Shown: positions 50,032-58,800, counted from the first letter of the stretch. The stretch: 64,000 bases of DNA from DATEAV01 sp964575425 (GCA_964575425.1 CAZNRD010000001.1:91957-155956); one strand, 5' to 3'. A program made the numbers and translations. The notes: a model not told the origin generated them from the sequence alone.

Positions 50032-50880
50032 ATGATGAAGTCGCTTCTGAGGCTGTCGGTGGCGCTGCTTCTGGCGGCGCTGGCTTGCTCGCCGACCATC
50101 CGCATCCCGGCCGTCGAAACGGGTCCCACCGAAACAATTCGCATCCTTGAGCCGCCTCCATCGGCGGGCAAGACGATGGAGGTGGAGATCCGGATGGGTG
50201 CTGGCAGCCTGGAGCTTTTGGGCGGCGGCGCAGCGCTGATGGAAGGCACAATCGAGTTCAACGTCTCGCAGTGGCGGCCGGAGATTCGCCGGCGAGGGAG
50301 CAGTCTCACGCTGGAGCAGAACACGCCCGACCCGGCCGTCACCCTAGGCCAAGATGTCGTCAACCGATGGAGTCTCCGCCTTGGCAAGACACCGATACGG
50401 CTGCGCCTTCAGGCCGGCGCGTACTCTGCTCGAATGGACTTCACCGGTGTCAGCCTGACGAGCCTGTCCATCGAAGATGGCGCCAGCGACGCCACGGTCG
50501 AGTTCCGCTCCCCCAACCCGGCGCGCATGACGCTCCTGTCGTACAAGACCGGCGCCTCGTCGGTCACCATGATGGGCCTCGGCAACGCCAACTTCGACGA
50601 GATGCGCTTCGACGGCGGGGCCGGCAGCTATTTGCTGGATTTCACCGGGAGCCTGCAGCGCGCCGCGGTGGCCCGAGTCCGCGCCGGGGTGAGTGCAGTC
50701 CGGATCGAGATCCCAGAGGGGACCTCCTGCGAAATCTTCATCAGCGGCGGTCTGACCGACGTGACGACCATCGGGAGGTGGACGCAGACCGCAGAGGTCT
50801 ATCGCAGCCAGGGCGAGGGGCCAGCCCTCACGATCTACCTCGACATGGGCCTGGGGAGCCTGACCCTCGTTTCGAAGTAA
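50032..50880 (+). CDS. putative lipoprotein with toast-rack-like beta domain
   Basis: The 282-residue protein begins MMKSLLRLSVALLLAALACS, a lipoprotein signal with Cys20 as the probable lipidation site. The rest is beta-rich: VEIRMGAGSLELLGGGAALMEG, SLEDGAS-like turns, SSVTMMGLGN and a C-terminal YLDMGLGSLTL. This resembles the repetitive-blade domains of LiaF/DUF4097-type adhesin-like proteins. Role is unknown; an envelope stress or surface role is a guess. ATG 50032 follows GGAGGCAGGA. It is convergent with the next gene, 24 bases apart. Confidence 0.75.
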   Translation: MMKSLLRLSVALLLAALACSPTIRIPAVETGPTETIRILEPPPSAGKTMEVEIRMGAGSLELLGGGAALMEGTIEFNVSQWRPEIRRRGSSLTLEQNTPDPAVTLGQDVVNRWSLRLGKTPIRLRLQAGAYSARMDFTGVSLTSLSIEDGASDATVEFRSPNPARMTLLSYKTGASSVTMMGLGNANFDEMRFDGGAGSYLLDFTGSLQRAAVARVRAGVSAVRIEIPEGTSCEIFISGGLTDVTTIGRWTQTAEVYRSQGEGPALTIYLDMGLGSLTLVSK

Positions 50881-50904
50881 CGACGGCAAGCGGGTTGGGG
50901 GAGG

Positions 50905-52542
50905 TCAGCGCAGCCGGGTGCCAAGGATGGCCGCGACCGGCGCGTCTCGTCTACCGTTTCTGCGCCAGACGATGTCCTGATGCCCGTCGGCCGAAGACAG
51001 TGCAAAGGCGAAGGCCGCTGCCACCCCCGGAAGCCCCTCCAGGCGTCGCAAGAAGGCAAGGTATTCCTGCCCCTTCCGTTGGTCGGTGACAGAAGTCGCG
51101 AGGTTGGCAAACTCCGTGACGAGCAGCAGTCTGTCCGGAAAGCGGAGACGGTACTCTTCCGCCAGCAGGCCGCCGCGCAGCGAAACGTACTCGGCAGCGG
51201 ACGACCAGTAGCTGTGCAGCCCAACCCAATCCGCGCAGGCTGCAGCCTCCTCCGCCTCATCGAGGAAGGACTGTGCATCGGCGCGCTGCCCCGAGACACG
51301 ATTGCCCGGCGACAGACCGGGGAAGCCGAACTTGCACTCCGGGAAGTCCTGCCGAAGGCGTTCGACCACCTCAACAAACCAGGCGGCGAAGTCCGCCCCT
51401 GATTTCCAGGACCGCTGCCAGCCTTCAATCTGGAGATTGGGTGAACCGTGAACCTCGAAGTAGCGGAGACCGAGCCGGCTCAACTTCGCAAGGTCAGGCT
51501 TCACCGCTTCGACGAAGAAAGTTGGGGAGACCGCGTCGGAGGCGAAGACCGTGGTCAGCCGGGCCATCAGGAACAGGGACGGATGGAGGGCCTGCAGCCG
51601 CTCTATCGTCCCGGGGTCCTCGTCCTGAGCGATCAGCAGGGCTTCCAGTTTCGCCTGGGCCACCGCCTCCAGATCGGCCTCCTCCAGCCTGCCCCCAACC
51701 CGACCGACGGCGCCCAGCAGGCATCGGCCGGCGGGCCAATCAAAATCCGCCAGTTCCCGCGGCAACGCTTTGCCCATCCTTCGCTCGGGCCAGACGAGAT
51801 ATGGCGTTGGGTCGAGGATGTCGCGCGGGTAGGTGGTTTCGCCGCGTTCGGTAGCGCCGTCACGCTTCAGGGTCAGGTGCAGGTGGGCGCCTGTCGAGTT
51901 GCCGGTGGAGTCCGCCTTGGCGATCAGCTGCCCAGCCTTCACGGCCTCTCCCACGGATACCAGGGGCTTCTTCAGGTGGGCGTAGATCGTGCGGTAACCA
52001 TCGCGGTGCCGCAGCCGTACGTGTATGCCATACGGATGGCCCCACGCATGAGGCCAGATTTCGTAGACCGTCCCATCGGCACAGGCGTAGACGTTGGCGT
52101 TCGTAAGGGCGCGGATGTCGACGCCCTCATGGCCGGGCAGATCCCAGCGACGGTAGATTCTGGGATTCGCACCGAATTTCTGGGTGATGACGGGGAAGTC
52201 CGTCGGCCACACGAGCCTGAACTGGCGCCGCGCCTGACCGTAGCGGTCCTTCTCCTCGACGCGCTTCTTGAGTTCCGCCTGTAGCGCTTCCGGGGTCGAG
52301 GCCTCGATCGGGTCGAGGCGGACCGCGGGGTGATGCGCGCTGAACCATGTCCGGAGATCGCCGCACTCGGGGTAGCCGTCCGGGACGAGGGGGAAGCTCA
52401 CGACCTGCCGCGGCTCCATGTAGCGGCCGGCAGTTTCGGGGTCCGGTGTGATGTTCGCGCCGAAGGTCAGGATGTATTCCCTGCAGGCCTGGATCCACGT
52501 CCAGTAGTCTTGCCTGGGGAGGAGGATGATCTGGAATTCCAT
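50905..52542 (-). CDS. peptidase M23 fused to a glycosidase-like barrel
   Basis: The 545-residue protein has an N-terminal region (1-110), then an M23 (LytM) endopeptidase domain (about 115-250). Zinc motifs are GHEGVDIRAL and AHLHLTL with IYAHL between. Residues about 270-545 resemble a TIM-barrel glycoside hydrolase: RLTTVFASDAVSPTFFVEAV, YFEVHGSPNLQ, DWVGLHSYWSSAAEY and LLVTEFANL, with candidate acidic residues at strand ends. No signal peptide or membrane helix is visible. The domain combination suggests peptidoglycan cleavage at both peptide and sugar bonds. GGAGG precedes ATG 52542. Confidence 0.78.
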   Translation of the reverse strand: MEFQIILLPRQDYWTWIQACREYILTFGANITPDPETAGRYMEPRQVVSFPLVPDGYPECGDLRTWFSAHHPAVRLDPIEASTPEALQAELKKRVEEKDRYGQARRQFRLVWPTDFPVITQKFGANPRIYRRWDLPGHEGVDIRALTNANVYACADGTVYEIWPHAWGHPYGIHVRLRHRDGYRTIYAHLKKPLVSVGEAVKAGQLIAKADSTGNSTGAHLHLTLKRDGATERGETTYPRDILDPTPYLVWPERRMGKALPRELADFDWPAGRCLLGAVGRVGGRLEEADLEAVAQAKLEALLIAQDEDPGTIERLQALHPSLFLMARLTTVFASDAVSPTFFVEAVKPDLAKLSRLGLRYFEVHGSPNLQIEGWQRSWKSGADFAAWFVEVVERLRQDFPECKFGFPGLSPGNRVSGQRADAQSFLDEAEEAAACADWVGLHSYWSSAAEYVSLRGGLLAEEYRLRFPDRLLLVTEFANLATSVTDQRKGQEYLAFLRRLEGLPGVAAAFAFALSSADGHQDIVWRRNGRRDAPVAAILGTRLR

Positions 52543-52598
52543 CGGCGCTGCCTCCGGGTGCCGATGGATGCACGATCGATGCCAGAGATGCCTGGCGC

Positions 52599-53309
52599 CT
52601 AAGGGTCGAAGCCCAGCGCGCGGCCCTTCAGAGACAGGTGGCGTCGGCCGGCGATGATGAGGTGGTCCAGCACTTCGATGTCGAGAAGGCGGCCCGCCTC
52701 GACGAAGGCCCGTGTGACGGCTATGTCCTCAGGGCTGGGCGACAGGTCGCCGCTGGGGTGATTGTGGGCCACGATCACGGCGGCGGCGTTGGTACGCACC
52801 GCCTCGCGGAACACTTCCCCGACGCGGATCAGGGAGCTGTTCAGCGAGCCCCGGTACACCTCGACCGAGCGGATCAGGCGATTGCGCGTGTCGAGCAACA
52901 GCACCCGCAGCGATTCCTGCTCCAGGTGCGCCATGTCACCGATCAGCTGCTCGGCGGCCTGTTCCGGCGAAGCGATGGTGGGTGGTTCCTCTCTTTCTTC
53001 CTGGACGAGCCTGCGTCCGAGCGCAAATGCCGCCTGAATCTGTGCTGCCTTGGCCGGTCCGACGCCGTGCCTGGCGCGCAGCACATCGTAGGAGGTCCGC
53101 TCCAGGCCACGCAGCCCGCCCGCTTCGACCAGCAGCGCCTCCGCCAACTCCCTGGCATTCATCCCACGAACTCCGCTGCCGAGGAGGATGGCGATCAGCT
53201 CGGCGGTGGAAAGCGTGTCGGCCCCGGCGCGTGCCAGGCGTTCCCGCGGCCTCTCCGATGGCAGCAGGTCCGCTATGCGGAAGCGAACGCGGCGTTCATC
53301 CTCGGACAT
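52599..53309 (-). CDS. radC: RadC family JAB-domain protein
   Basis: The 236-residue protein has an N-terminal helix-hairpin-helix region (LSTAELIAILLGSGVRGMNA, ARHGVGPAKAAQIQAAFALGRRL). The JAMM metal site AHNHPSGDLSPSPEDI follows. RadC proteins are linked to recombination and DNA uptake but their activity is unsettled. It is close to the usual 225-230 residues. ATG 53309 has a GGAAGGGGGAAGG ribosome site. It shares a promoter region with the divergent zinc-ribbon gene. Confidence 0.93.
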   Translation of the reverse strand: MSEDERRVRFRIADLLPSERPRERLARAGADTLSTAELIAILLGSGVRGMNARELAEALLVEAGGLRGLERTSYDVLRARHGVGPAKAAQIQAAFALGRRLVQEEREEPPTIASPEQAAEQLIGDMAHLEQESLRVLLLDTRNRLIRSVEVYRGSLNSSLIRVGEVFREAVRTNAAAVIVAHNHPSGDLSPSPEDIAVTRAFVEAGRLLDIEVLDHLIIAGRRHLSLKGRALGFDP

Positions 53310-53358
53310 GCCTTCCCCCTTCCAGGTCGTCAGCGGCGGCTGTCCCCACGGAGACGGA

Positions 53359-53367
53359 TGCTATAAT
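53359..53367 (+). promoter_or_regulatory. extended -10 (TGCTATAAT) for the zinc-ribbon gene
   Basis: An exact TGCTATAAT, 71 bases before the ATG at 53439. Confidence 0.6.
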
Positions 53368-53438
53368 GGCGCCCGCAGCTTCGGCTGGAGCGCGGTGGGG
53401 CTGATGCAGCGTTGACAGCCCAAAGCGGAGGAGCCTCG

Positions 53439-53903
53439 ATGCAGCTTCCCAATCTGAGTTCGCTGGAGGGCCTGTTCCTGTATGCGTCCGCCGTGCTCGG
53501 CGCCTTCCTGGTGGCGCTCTGGCTTGGGCTGGTGTTCTGGACCTACCGCGATGCACGCCGGCGGAGTCGTGATCGCCTCCTCCACATCCTGGCCGCGCTG
53601 CTTGTTGCAGCGCTCAACCTGCCGGGTGTCATCGTGTACCTGGTACTGCGCCCTCCTCTCACCCTTGACGAAGAGTACCAGCACACGCTCGAAGAAGAGG
53701 CCCTTCTCTCGCAAATCGAATCCCGGCCCCTTTGCCCTGGCTGCGGCGGGCGCGCTCAGCCCGATTGGCAGGTCTGCCCGACCTGCCACACCAGGCTGCA
53801 GCGCGCCTGCAGCCACTGCGGCCGGCTGATGCAACTCCCCTGGAAGCTCTGTCCCTTCTGCGGCACGCCGCCCCCGGGCGTGCGATCGGACGCACCCGGC
53901 TGA
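53439..53903 (+). CDS. membrane protein with double zinc ribbon
   Basis: The 154-residue protein has two membrane helices (LFLYASAVLGAFLVALWLGLVF and LLHILAALLVAALNLPGVIVYLVL) joined by a basic loop. A cytoplasmic tail follows with two zinc-ribbon pairs: CPGCGG/CPTCHT and CSHCGR/CPFCGT. Such proteins are common and uncharacterised. ATG 53439 follows CGGAGGAG. It is convergent with eno, 19 bases apart. Confidence 0.82.
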   Translation: MQLPNLSSLEGLFLYASAVLGAFLVALWLGLVFWTYRDARRRSRDRLLHILAALLVAALNLPGVIVYLVLRPPLTLDEEYQHTLEEEALLSQIESRPLCPGCGGRAQPDWQVCPTCHTRLQRACSHCGRLMQLPWKLCPFCGTPPPGVRSDAPG

Positions 53904-53922
53904 GAAACCCGCCGCGCCCGGG

Positions 53923-55224
53923 CTAGGCCGACCGCCTGGCACGCAGCGCGCCCCAGCCAGCATAGGCACCCGACCCTGCCAACTCTTCCTCGACGCGCAG
54001 TAGCTGGTTGTACTTGGCAACCCGATCGGACCGGGCCGGCGCCCCGGTCTTGATCTGGCCCATGTTGAGGGCCACCACCAGGTCCGCAATGATGCTGTCC
54101 TCAGTCTCGCCCGAGCGGTGAGAGGTCACCGCGCGCCAGCCAGCCTTGCGGCAGAGTTCAACGGCATCGACCGTCTCGCTAAGCGTCCCTATTTGGTTGA
54201 GTTTGACGAGCAGCGCGTTGCACGCCTGCTCCTCGATGGCGCGCCGGACACGCGCGGGGTTGGTCACGAGCAGGTCATCGCCCACAATCTGGACGCGATC
54301 GCCGACCTCGCCGGTGAGCAGCTTCCAGCTCTGCCAGTCATCCTCCGCCAGCCCATCCTCGAGCGAGACGATGGGATACTGGTCGATCCAGCCCTTCCAG
54401 AAGGCGATCATCTGCTCGCCGGTCAGTTCCTTCCCTTCGCGACGCAAGACGTAACGATTCTTCTCGCCGTCGTAGAACGCGGACGCCGCGGGGTCGAGGG
54501 CGATCGCCACCTGCTCACCCGGCTTGTACCCCGCCTGGGCAATGGCCTCCAGGATCACTTCGACGGCCTCGACGTTGGACCGAAGCGCGGGCGCGTAGCC
54601 GCCCTCATCTCCGACGAGCGTGGTGTAGCCCCGCTTCTTCAAGACCGACTTCAGCGTGTGGTAGATCTCGACGCCCCAGCGCAGCCCCTCCGCGAACGTG
54701 GACGCCCCGAGCGGCATGATCATGAACTCCTGCGCGTCGGTCGATTGCCACGCCGTGTGCGCGCCGCCGTTGAGGATATTCATTTGCGGAACCGGGAGCA
54801 CATGAGCGTTGACGCCGCCCAGGTACCGATACAGCGGCAGCCCCAGCGCGGTCGCCGCGGCGCGGGCCGTGGCCAGGCTCACGCCCAGGATGGCGTTCGC
54901 CCCGAGCCTGGCTTTGTTCGGCGTCCCGTCGAGGTCGATCAGCGCGAGATCGATCGCCCGCTGCTCGGCGGCGTCCCAGCCGACGAGCGTTTCGGCGATC
55001 GTCGTGTTGACGTTCTCCACCGCCCGGGAGACGCCCTTCCCTCCGTAGCGGTCCTTGTCGCCGTCGCGCAGCTCCAGCGCTTCGTGCACCCCGGTGGAGG
55101 CGCCGGAGGGGATCATCGCCCGGCCCCAGCTGCCGTCGTAGAGCGTGACTTCGACTTCGACGGTCGGGTTTCCGCGCGAGTCGAGCACTTCCCGAGCGTA
55201 AACGGACTCAATGGTCGTGTCCAT
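53923..55224 (-). CDS. eno: enolase
   Basis: The enzyme interconverts 2-phosphoglycerate and phosphoenolpyruvate. The 433-residue protein starts DTTIESVYAREVLDSRGNPTVEVEV, has PSGASTGVHEALELRD, the metal-binding SLEDGLAEDDW and VGDDLLVTN, the catalytic lysine in LLVKLNQIGTLSET and SHRSGETED. ATG 55224 follows AGGAGAAGG. A TATAAT at 55261-55266 gives a leader of about 30 bases; it is back-to-back with the nifS promoter. Confidence 0.98.
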   Translation of the reverse strand: MDTTIESVYAREVLDSRGNPTVEVEVTLYDGSWGRAMIPSGASTGVHEALELRDGDKDRYGGKGVSRAVENVNTTIAETLVGWDAAEQRAIDLALIDLDGTPNKARLGANAILGVSLATARAAATALGLPLYRYLGGVNAHVLPVPQMNILNGGAHTAWQSTDAQEFMIMPLGASTFAEGLRWGVEIYHTLKSVLKKRGYTTLVGDEGGYAPALRSNVEAVEVILEAIAQAGYKPGEQVAIALDPAASAFYDGEKNRYVLRREGKELTGEQMIAFWKGWIDQYPIVSLEDGLAEDDWQSWKLLTGEVGDRVQIVGDDLLVTNPARVRRAIEEQACNALLVKLNQIGTLSETVDAVELCRKAGWRAVTSHRSGETEDSIIADLVVALNMGQIKTGAPARSDRVAKYNQLLRVEEELAGSGAYAGWGALRARRSA

Positions 55225-55260
55225 GATGTGCCTTCTCCTGAGAGACGCTACCGGCTCCGG

Positions 55261-55266
55261 ATTATA
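55261..55266 (-). promoter_or_regulatory. -10 box of eno
   Basis: TATAAT on the minus strand preceded by TG, 36 bases before the enolase ATG. Confidence 0.55.
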
Positions 55267-55313
55267 CACGCAACCTGCGGCGCGGTACGACGGCCGCCTC
55301 CGGGTTAGCGACA

Positions 55314-55322
55314 TGATAGAAT
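55314..55322 (+). promoter_or_regulatory. leaderless promoter of the cysteine desulfurase gene (TGATAGAAT)
   Basis: The extended -10 ends six bases before the ATG at 55329; there is no ribosome site, so transcription should start at or beside the A of the ATG. Confidence 0.6.
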
Positions 55323-55328
55323 GAAAAC

Positions 55329-56501
55329 ATGTCTTCGAGGAAGGTGTATCTCGACCACGCCGCCACCACTCCCCTCGACGAACGCGTGCTCGAGGGCATG
55401 CTCCCGTATTTCCACCAGGATTTTGGGAACCCCTCATCGATCCACGGCTGGGGGCAGAGGGCGGAGAAGGCCGTCGAGCGGGCGCGAGCCACGCTGGCGG
55501 CCCTGCTCGGCGCCTCTCCGGAGGAAATCCTGTTCACATCCTGCGGCACGGAGAGCGACAACCTGGCGCTCCGCGGCGTGGCCCGGGCTGAGCGCATGCG
55601 CCGCGGAGCGCGGCATCTTCTCACCACTCCGGTGGAGCATCCGGCCGTGCTGCGCACGGCGCAGCAGCTCGCCGAACTAGAAGGATCCGATCTTGAACTG
55701 CTTCCGGTGGATGAGTGGGGGCGCGTCGATCCAGCGGTGCTGGAGCAATGCCTGCGGCCCGATACGGCGCTCGTCTCGATCATCTTCGCCAACAACGAAA
55801 TCGGCACAATCCACCCGATCGCCGACCTGGCCCGCATCTGCCGGGCTCGGGGAGTGGTGCTGCACACCGATGCCGTTCAGGCCGCCGGTCAGCTGGAGAT
55901 CAACGTGTCGGATCTTGGCGTTGACCTCCTCTCCATCGGCGCCCACAAGTTCTACGGGCCCAAAGGCGTCGGCGCGCTGTATGTGCGACGGGGCACTCCC
56001 ATCGTGCCCGTCCAGACCGGCGGCGGGCAGGAGAACGGCCTGCGCGCGGGGACGGTCAACGTCCCACTGATCGTCGGCATGGCCGAGGCCCTGCGGTTGA
56101 CGGCGGAACGGCGGCCCGACGACAATGCTCACCTTACTCGTCTGCGAGACCGGATGATCGGGTCCGTGCTCAGCCGCCTCCCCGACGCGCGCCTGACCGG
56201 CCACCCGACCCTGCGCCTCCCGAATCACGCGTCGTTTGTCTTCCGCGACGTGGATGGCAACGCGCTTCTGGCAGCGCTTGACCAGGCTGGCTTCGCCTGC
56301 TCCTCCGGTTCTGCATGCAAGACAGGGCATCCAGAGCCGTCCGACGTGCTGACGGCGCTTCGAATCCCGCGTGATTGGGCGCTCGGTTCGTTGCGAGTCA
56401 CCGTGGGCCGATTCACTGCCGACGAGGATGTCGACACTTTCCTAGAGGCCCTGCCAGGCATCGTCTCCGGATTGCGCCAAGCCGGCAAGGATGTGGCATG
56501 A
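55329..56501 (+). CDS. nifS: cysteine desulfurase (NifS/IscS family)
   Basis: The enzyme takes sulfur from cysteine for Fe-S clusters and tRNA thiolation. The 390-residue protein has SSRKVYLDHAATTPLDERVL, the PLP lysine near residue 207 in IGAHKFYGPKGVGALYVRRG, and the active cysteine near 330 in CSSGSACKTG. It overlaps mnmA by four bases, so the main role here is probably sulfur supply for 2-thiouridine. No iscU or sufU is adjacent. An iscS name would be equally fair. Confidence 0.94.
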   Translation: MSSRKVYLDHAATTPLDERVLEGMLPYFHQDFGNPSSIHGWGQRAEKAVERARATLAALLGASPEEILFTSCGTESDNLALRGVARAERMRRGARHLLTTPVEHPAVLRTAQQLAELEGSDLELLPVDEWGRVDPAVLEQCLRPDTALVSIIFANNEIGTIHPIADLARICRARGVVLHTDAVQAAGQLEINVSDLGVDLLSIGAHKFYGPKGVGALYVRRGTPIVPVQTGGGQENGLRAGTVNVPLIVGMAEALRLTAERRPDDNAHLTRLRDRMIGSVLSRLPDARLTGHPTLRLPNHASFVFRDVDGNALLAALDQAGFACSSGSACKTGHPEPSDVLTALRIPRDWALGSLRVTVGRFTADEDVDTFLEALPGIVSGLRQAGKDVA

Positions 56502-57559
56502 CCGGGCGCAAGGTCGCGATCGCCATGAGCGGTGGCGTCGACAGTTCGGTCGCGGCCGCGCTGCTGGCGGAGCACGGAGAGGCATCCTTCGGCCTGATGC
56601 TTCGTCAGTGGGGCAATGACGGCGAACGCAATCGATGCTGCTCTCCGGATGACATCGCCTCGGCGCGGAGCGTGGCCCAGCAACTCGGCATTCCTTTCTA
56701 CATACTCGATGCCCAAGAGGCCTTCCGGCATCGCGTGGTGGATTTCTTCCTTGACGGCTATGCGAAGGGCGTAACGCCGAACCCATGCCTCGAATGCAAC
56801 CGCTATATCCGATGGGGTTTCCTCCTCCGACACGCCCTCGCCCTCGGCGCCAGTCACCTCGCCACCGGCCACTACGCCCGGACGGACTACGACCGCGGTC
56901 GCTGGCGGCTCCTCAGAGCACAGGATCGGCAGAAGGACCAGACCTACTTCTTGAGCATCCTCGGCCAGGAACACCTCGGCCATGCGGTCTTCCCTTTGGC
57001 CGACCTCACCAAACCCGAGGTGCGCGCCATCGCCCGCCGCCTCAACCTCCCCGTCGCCCACCGGAGGGAAAGCCAGGACCTCTGTTTCGTGGCCGACGGC
57101 GACTACCGCCGGTTCCTGCGCGCACACGGCGCTTCGCCATCCCTGCCCGGGCCCATCGTTGACATCGACGGCCGTCGCCTGGGCACTCATCAGGGCTTAT
57201 CGGATTACACCATCGGCCAGCGCAAGGGACTGGGGCTCACCGCAGGGCATCCTCTGTATGTCATCGAGAAGCGCCTTGAGAGCAATACCCTTGTCGTCGG
57301 CCCACGGCAAGCATTGGGACGTCAGACCTTTCGGGCTGGCGGCGTGCATTGGATTGCGGGGGAGCCGCCCGCGGCGGAGTTTGAGGCCCTGGTGCGCGTC
57401 CGTTACAGGGCCAGCGAAGCGCGCGCCCTTATCCGCCTGCTTGCCGGGGAGGAAGTCCTCGTCATGAGCGCGCTATCCATCCCCGATGTCACGCCGGGGC
57501 AGGCTGCAGTCTTCTACGATGGCGAGGTCTGCCTCGGCGGCGCCACCATGCTGCCGTGA
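56498..57559 (+). CDS. mnmA: tRNA-uridine 2-sulfurtransferase MnmA
   Basis: The enzyme thiolates U34 of Lys, Glu and Gln tRNAs. The 353-residue protein has the PP-loop SGGVDSSVAAALL. The two catalytic cysteines are in TPNPCLECNRYIRWG and RRESQDLCFVADGDY. GHYART and GTHQGLSDYTIGQRKGLG are also present. ATG 56498 overlaps the desulfurase stop as ATGA, fitting a sulfur relay. It overlaps the next membrane gene by four bases. Confidence 0.96.
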   Translation: MTGRKVAIAMSGGVDSSVAAALLAEHGEASFGLMLRQWGNDGERNRCCSPDDIASARSVAQQLGIPFYILDAQEAFRHRVVDFFLDGYAKGVTPNPCLECNRYIRWGFLLRHALALGASHLATGHYARTDYDRGRWRLLRAQDRQKDQTYFLSILGQEHLGHAVFPLADLTKPEVRAIARRLNLPVAHRRESQDLCFVADGDYRRFLRAHGASPSLPGPIVDIDGRRLGTHQGLSDYTIGQRKGLGLTAGHPLYVIEKRLESNTLVVGPRQALGRQTFRAGGVHWIAGEPPAAEFEALVRVRYRASEARALIRLLAGEEVLVMSALSIPDVTPGQAAVFYDGEVCLGGATMLP

Positions 57560-57843
57560 CCACTCAGAGCTTCCTCTTCGGCTGGCTGATCGCCACAGGC
57601 TGTGGCCTGACGTATCACCTGGTGCGCGGCGGGCGGCTGAAGCGCTTGATGTTCCTCCTGGCCTCCGCCTGGGTGGCTTTCTTTCTCGGCCATTGGGTTG
57701 GCGGCGCGTTGGGGTGGACGATGTTCCGCATCGGCCCTCTCAACCTCGCGTCTGCATTGGTCGGGACGCTGCTGGGGCTGGTCGCTGCCGATATCCTCCT
57801 CGGTTCAGAGGCTCGAACGGGCAAGGAACGGTCCGGGCACTGA
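57556..57843 (+). CDS. small membrane protein, 95 aa
   Basis: The protein starts with GTG inside the mnmA stop and has three hydrophobic helices: FLFGWLIATGCGLTYHLV, LMFLLASAWVAFFLGHWVG and LNLASALVGTLLGLVAADILL. A Gly-rich turn GGALGW lies between the second and third. It resembles small transglycosylase-associated or Chloroflexota-specific membrane proteins, but I cannot assign it. Translation is coupled to mnmA. Confidence 0.75.
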   Translation: MTTQSFLFGWLIATGCGLTYHLVRGGRLKRLMFLLASAWVAFFLGHWVGGALGWTMFRIGPLNLASALVGTLLGLVAADILLGSEARTGKERSGH

Positions 57844-57873
57844 GGCATGAGCAGACGGGGCCGGAAGCCAGTG

Positions 57874-57882
57874 TGCTATAAT
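57874..57882 (+). promoter_or_regulatory. extended -10 (TGCTATAAT), near-leaderless
   Basis: An exact TGCTATAAT ends 10 bases before the ATG at 57893, leaving a leader of only about four bases. Confidence 0.6.
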
Positions 57883-57892
57883 CCTCTTCACG

Positions 57893-58336
57893 ATGACCGA
57901 CGCTGCCCCCAGCGCTCCGTCCCCGTCGAAAGGCCGACCCCAGCGGCTCACGCCGAAGCAGCGCGCCGGCCTCGTCGCCGGCGTCATCCTGGTTGTTGCA
58001 CTCCTGGCGGGAGCGGTGATGGCCGTGCTGTGGATGGCCCGCAATCCGGCCCAGACGGAAACCCTCCGCGACGTCTTCATCATCCTCATGGCGCTCGAGT
58101 CGCTCGTCATCGGGATAGCGCTGATCGTCCTGATCGTTCAGCTCGCTCGCCTGACCAACCTGCTCCAAAACGAGATCAAACCGATCCTCGAATCCACTCA
58201 GGAGACCGTCAGCACTTTGCGCGGGACGACGCGATTCCTCAGCGACAATCTCGTCGCCCCCGTCGTGAAGGTCAACAGTTCGATGGCTGCAGTGAGGCGC
58301 ATCCTGGACCTGCTCCATCTCGGGCGAAGGAAGTAG
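57893..58336 (+). CDS. membrane protein of unknown function, 147 aa
   Basis: A Ser/Pro/Lys-rich start is followed by two helices (GLVAGVILVVALLAGAVMAVLWM and FIILMALESLVIGIALIVLIVQL). An amphipathic tail follows (EIKPILESTQETVSTLRGTTRFLSDNLVAPVVKVNSSMAAVRRI), reminiscent of DUF948 proteins. It precedes a YtxH gene by 30 bases, the common pairing for such proteins, which suggests an envelope or stress role. Confidence 0.75.
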   Translation: MTDAAPSAPSPSKGRPQRLTPKQRAGLVAGVILVVALLAGAVMAVLWMARNPAQTETLRDVFIILMALESLVIGIALIVLIVQLARLTNLLQNEIKPILESTQETVSTLRGTTRFLSDNLVAPVVKVNSSMAAVRRILDLLHLGRRK

Positions 58337-58366
58337 CGCTCATCCGCCGAAGCAGGAGGCAATCCG

Positions 58367-58717
58367 ATGGCAGAGAAAGACAACGACGTGGGTGCGTTTC
58401 TTGCCGGGTTCGTGGTGGGCGGACTGGTGGGCGCAGCGGTGGCGCTCCTCCTCGCGCCGCAGTCCGGCGAGGAAACCCGAACGATGATTCGGGAGAAAGG
58501 CATTGAGCTCAAGGATCAGGCCGAGCAGACGGCAGCCGAAGTCCGGGCGCGCGCCGAGAAACTGGCGCAGGACGCAAAGGCCCGAGCCGAGGAGCTGCAG
58601 CGCCGGGGCCAGGTGGTGCTGGAGGAGCAGAAGACCCGACTGGATGAGGCCATCGAGGCGGGGAAGAAGACGATCCGCCGACGCCGCAGCGAGGACGAGG
58701 CGGAAGCCGAAGCTTAG
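58367..58717 (+). CDS. YtxH domain protein
   Basis: The 116-residue protein has a short glycine-rich membrane helix (FLAGFVVGGLVGAAVALLLAPQSG) followed by a long Glu/Ala/Arg coiled tail, the YtxH pattern. The family is general-stress linked in Bacillus; the role here is not known. Ribosome site AGGAGG precedes ATG 58367. A strong terminator follows. Confidence 0.88.
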   Translation: MAEKDNDVGAFLAGFVVGGLVGAAVALLLAPQSGEETRTMIREKGIELKDQAEQTAAEVRARAEKLAQDAKARAEELQRRGQVVLEEQKTRLDEAIEAGKKTIRRRRSEDEAEAEA

Positions 58718-58756
58718 CTTCTGACGCGGAATCGCCCTTCCGGAAATCGAGATGCA

Positions 58757-58800
58757 GGCCGAGCGCCGCTGGTTGCGGCGCGCGGCCTCTCTATTCTCTT
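58757..58800 (+). terminator. intrinsic terminator after the YtxH gene
   Basis: GGCCG (58757-58761) plus GCGCCGC (58763-58769) pair with GCGGCGC (58775-58781) plus CGGCC (58783-58787), making 12 pairs around one mismatch. The tail TCTCTATTCTCTT follows. Confidence 0.85.
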
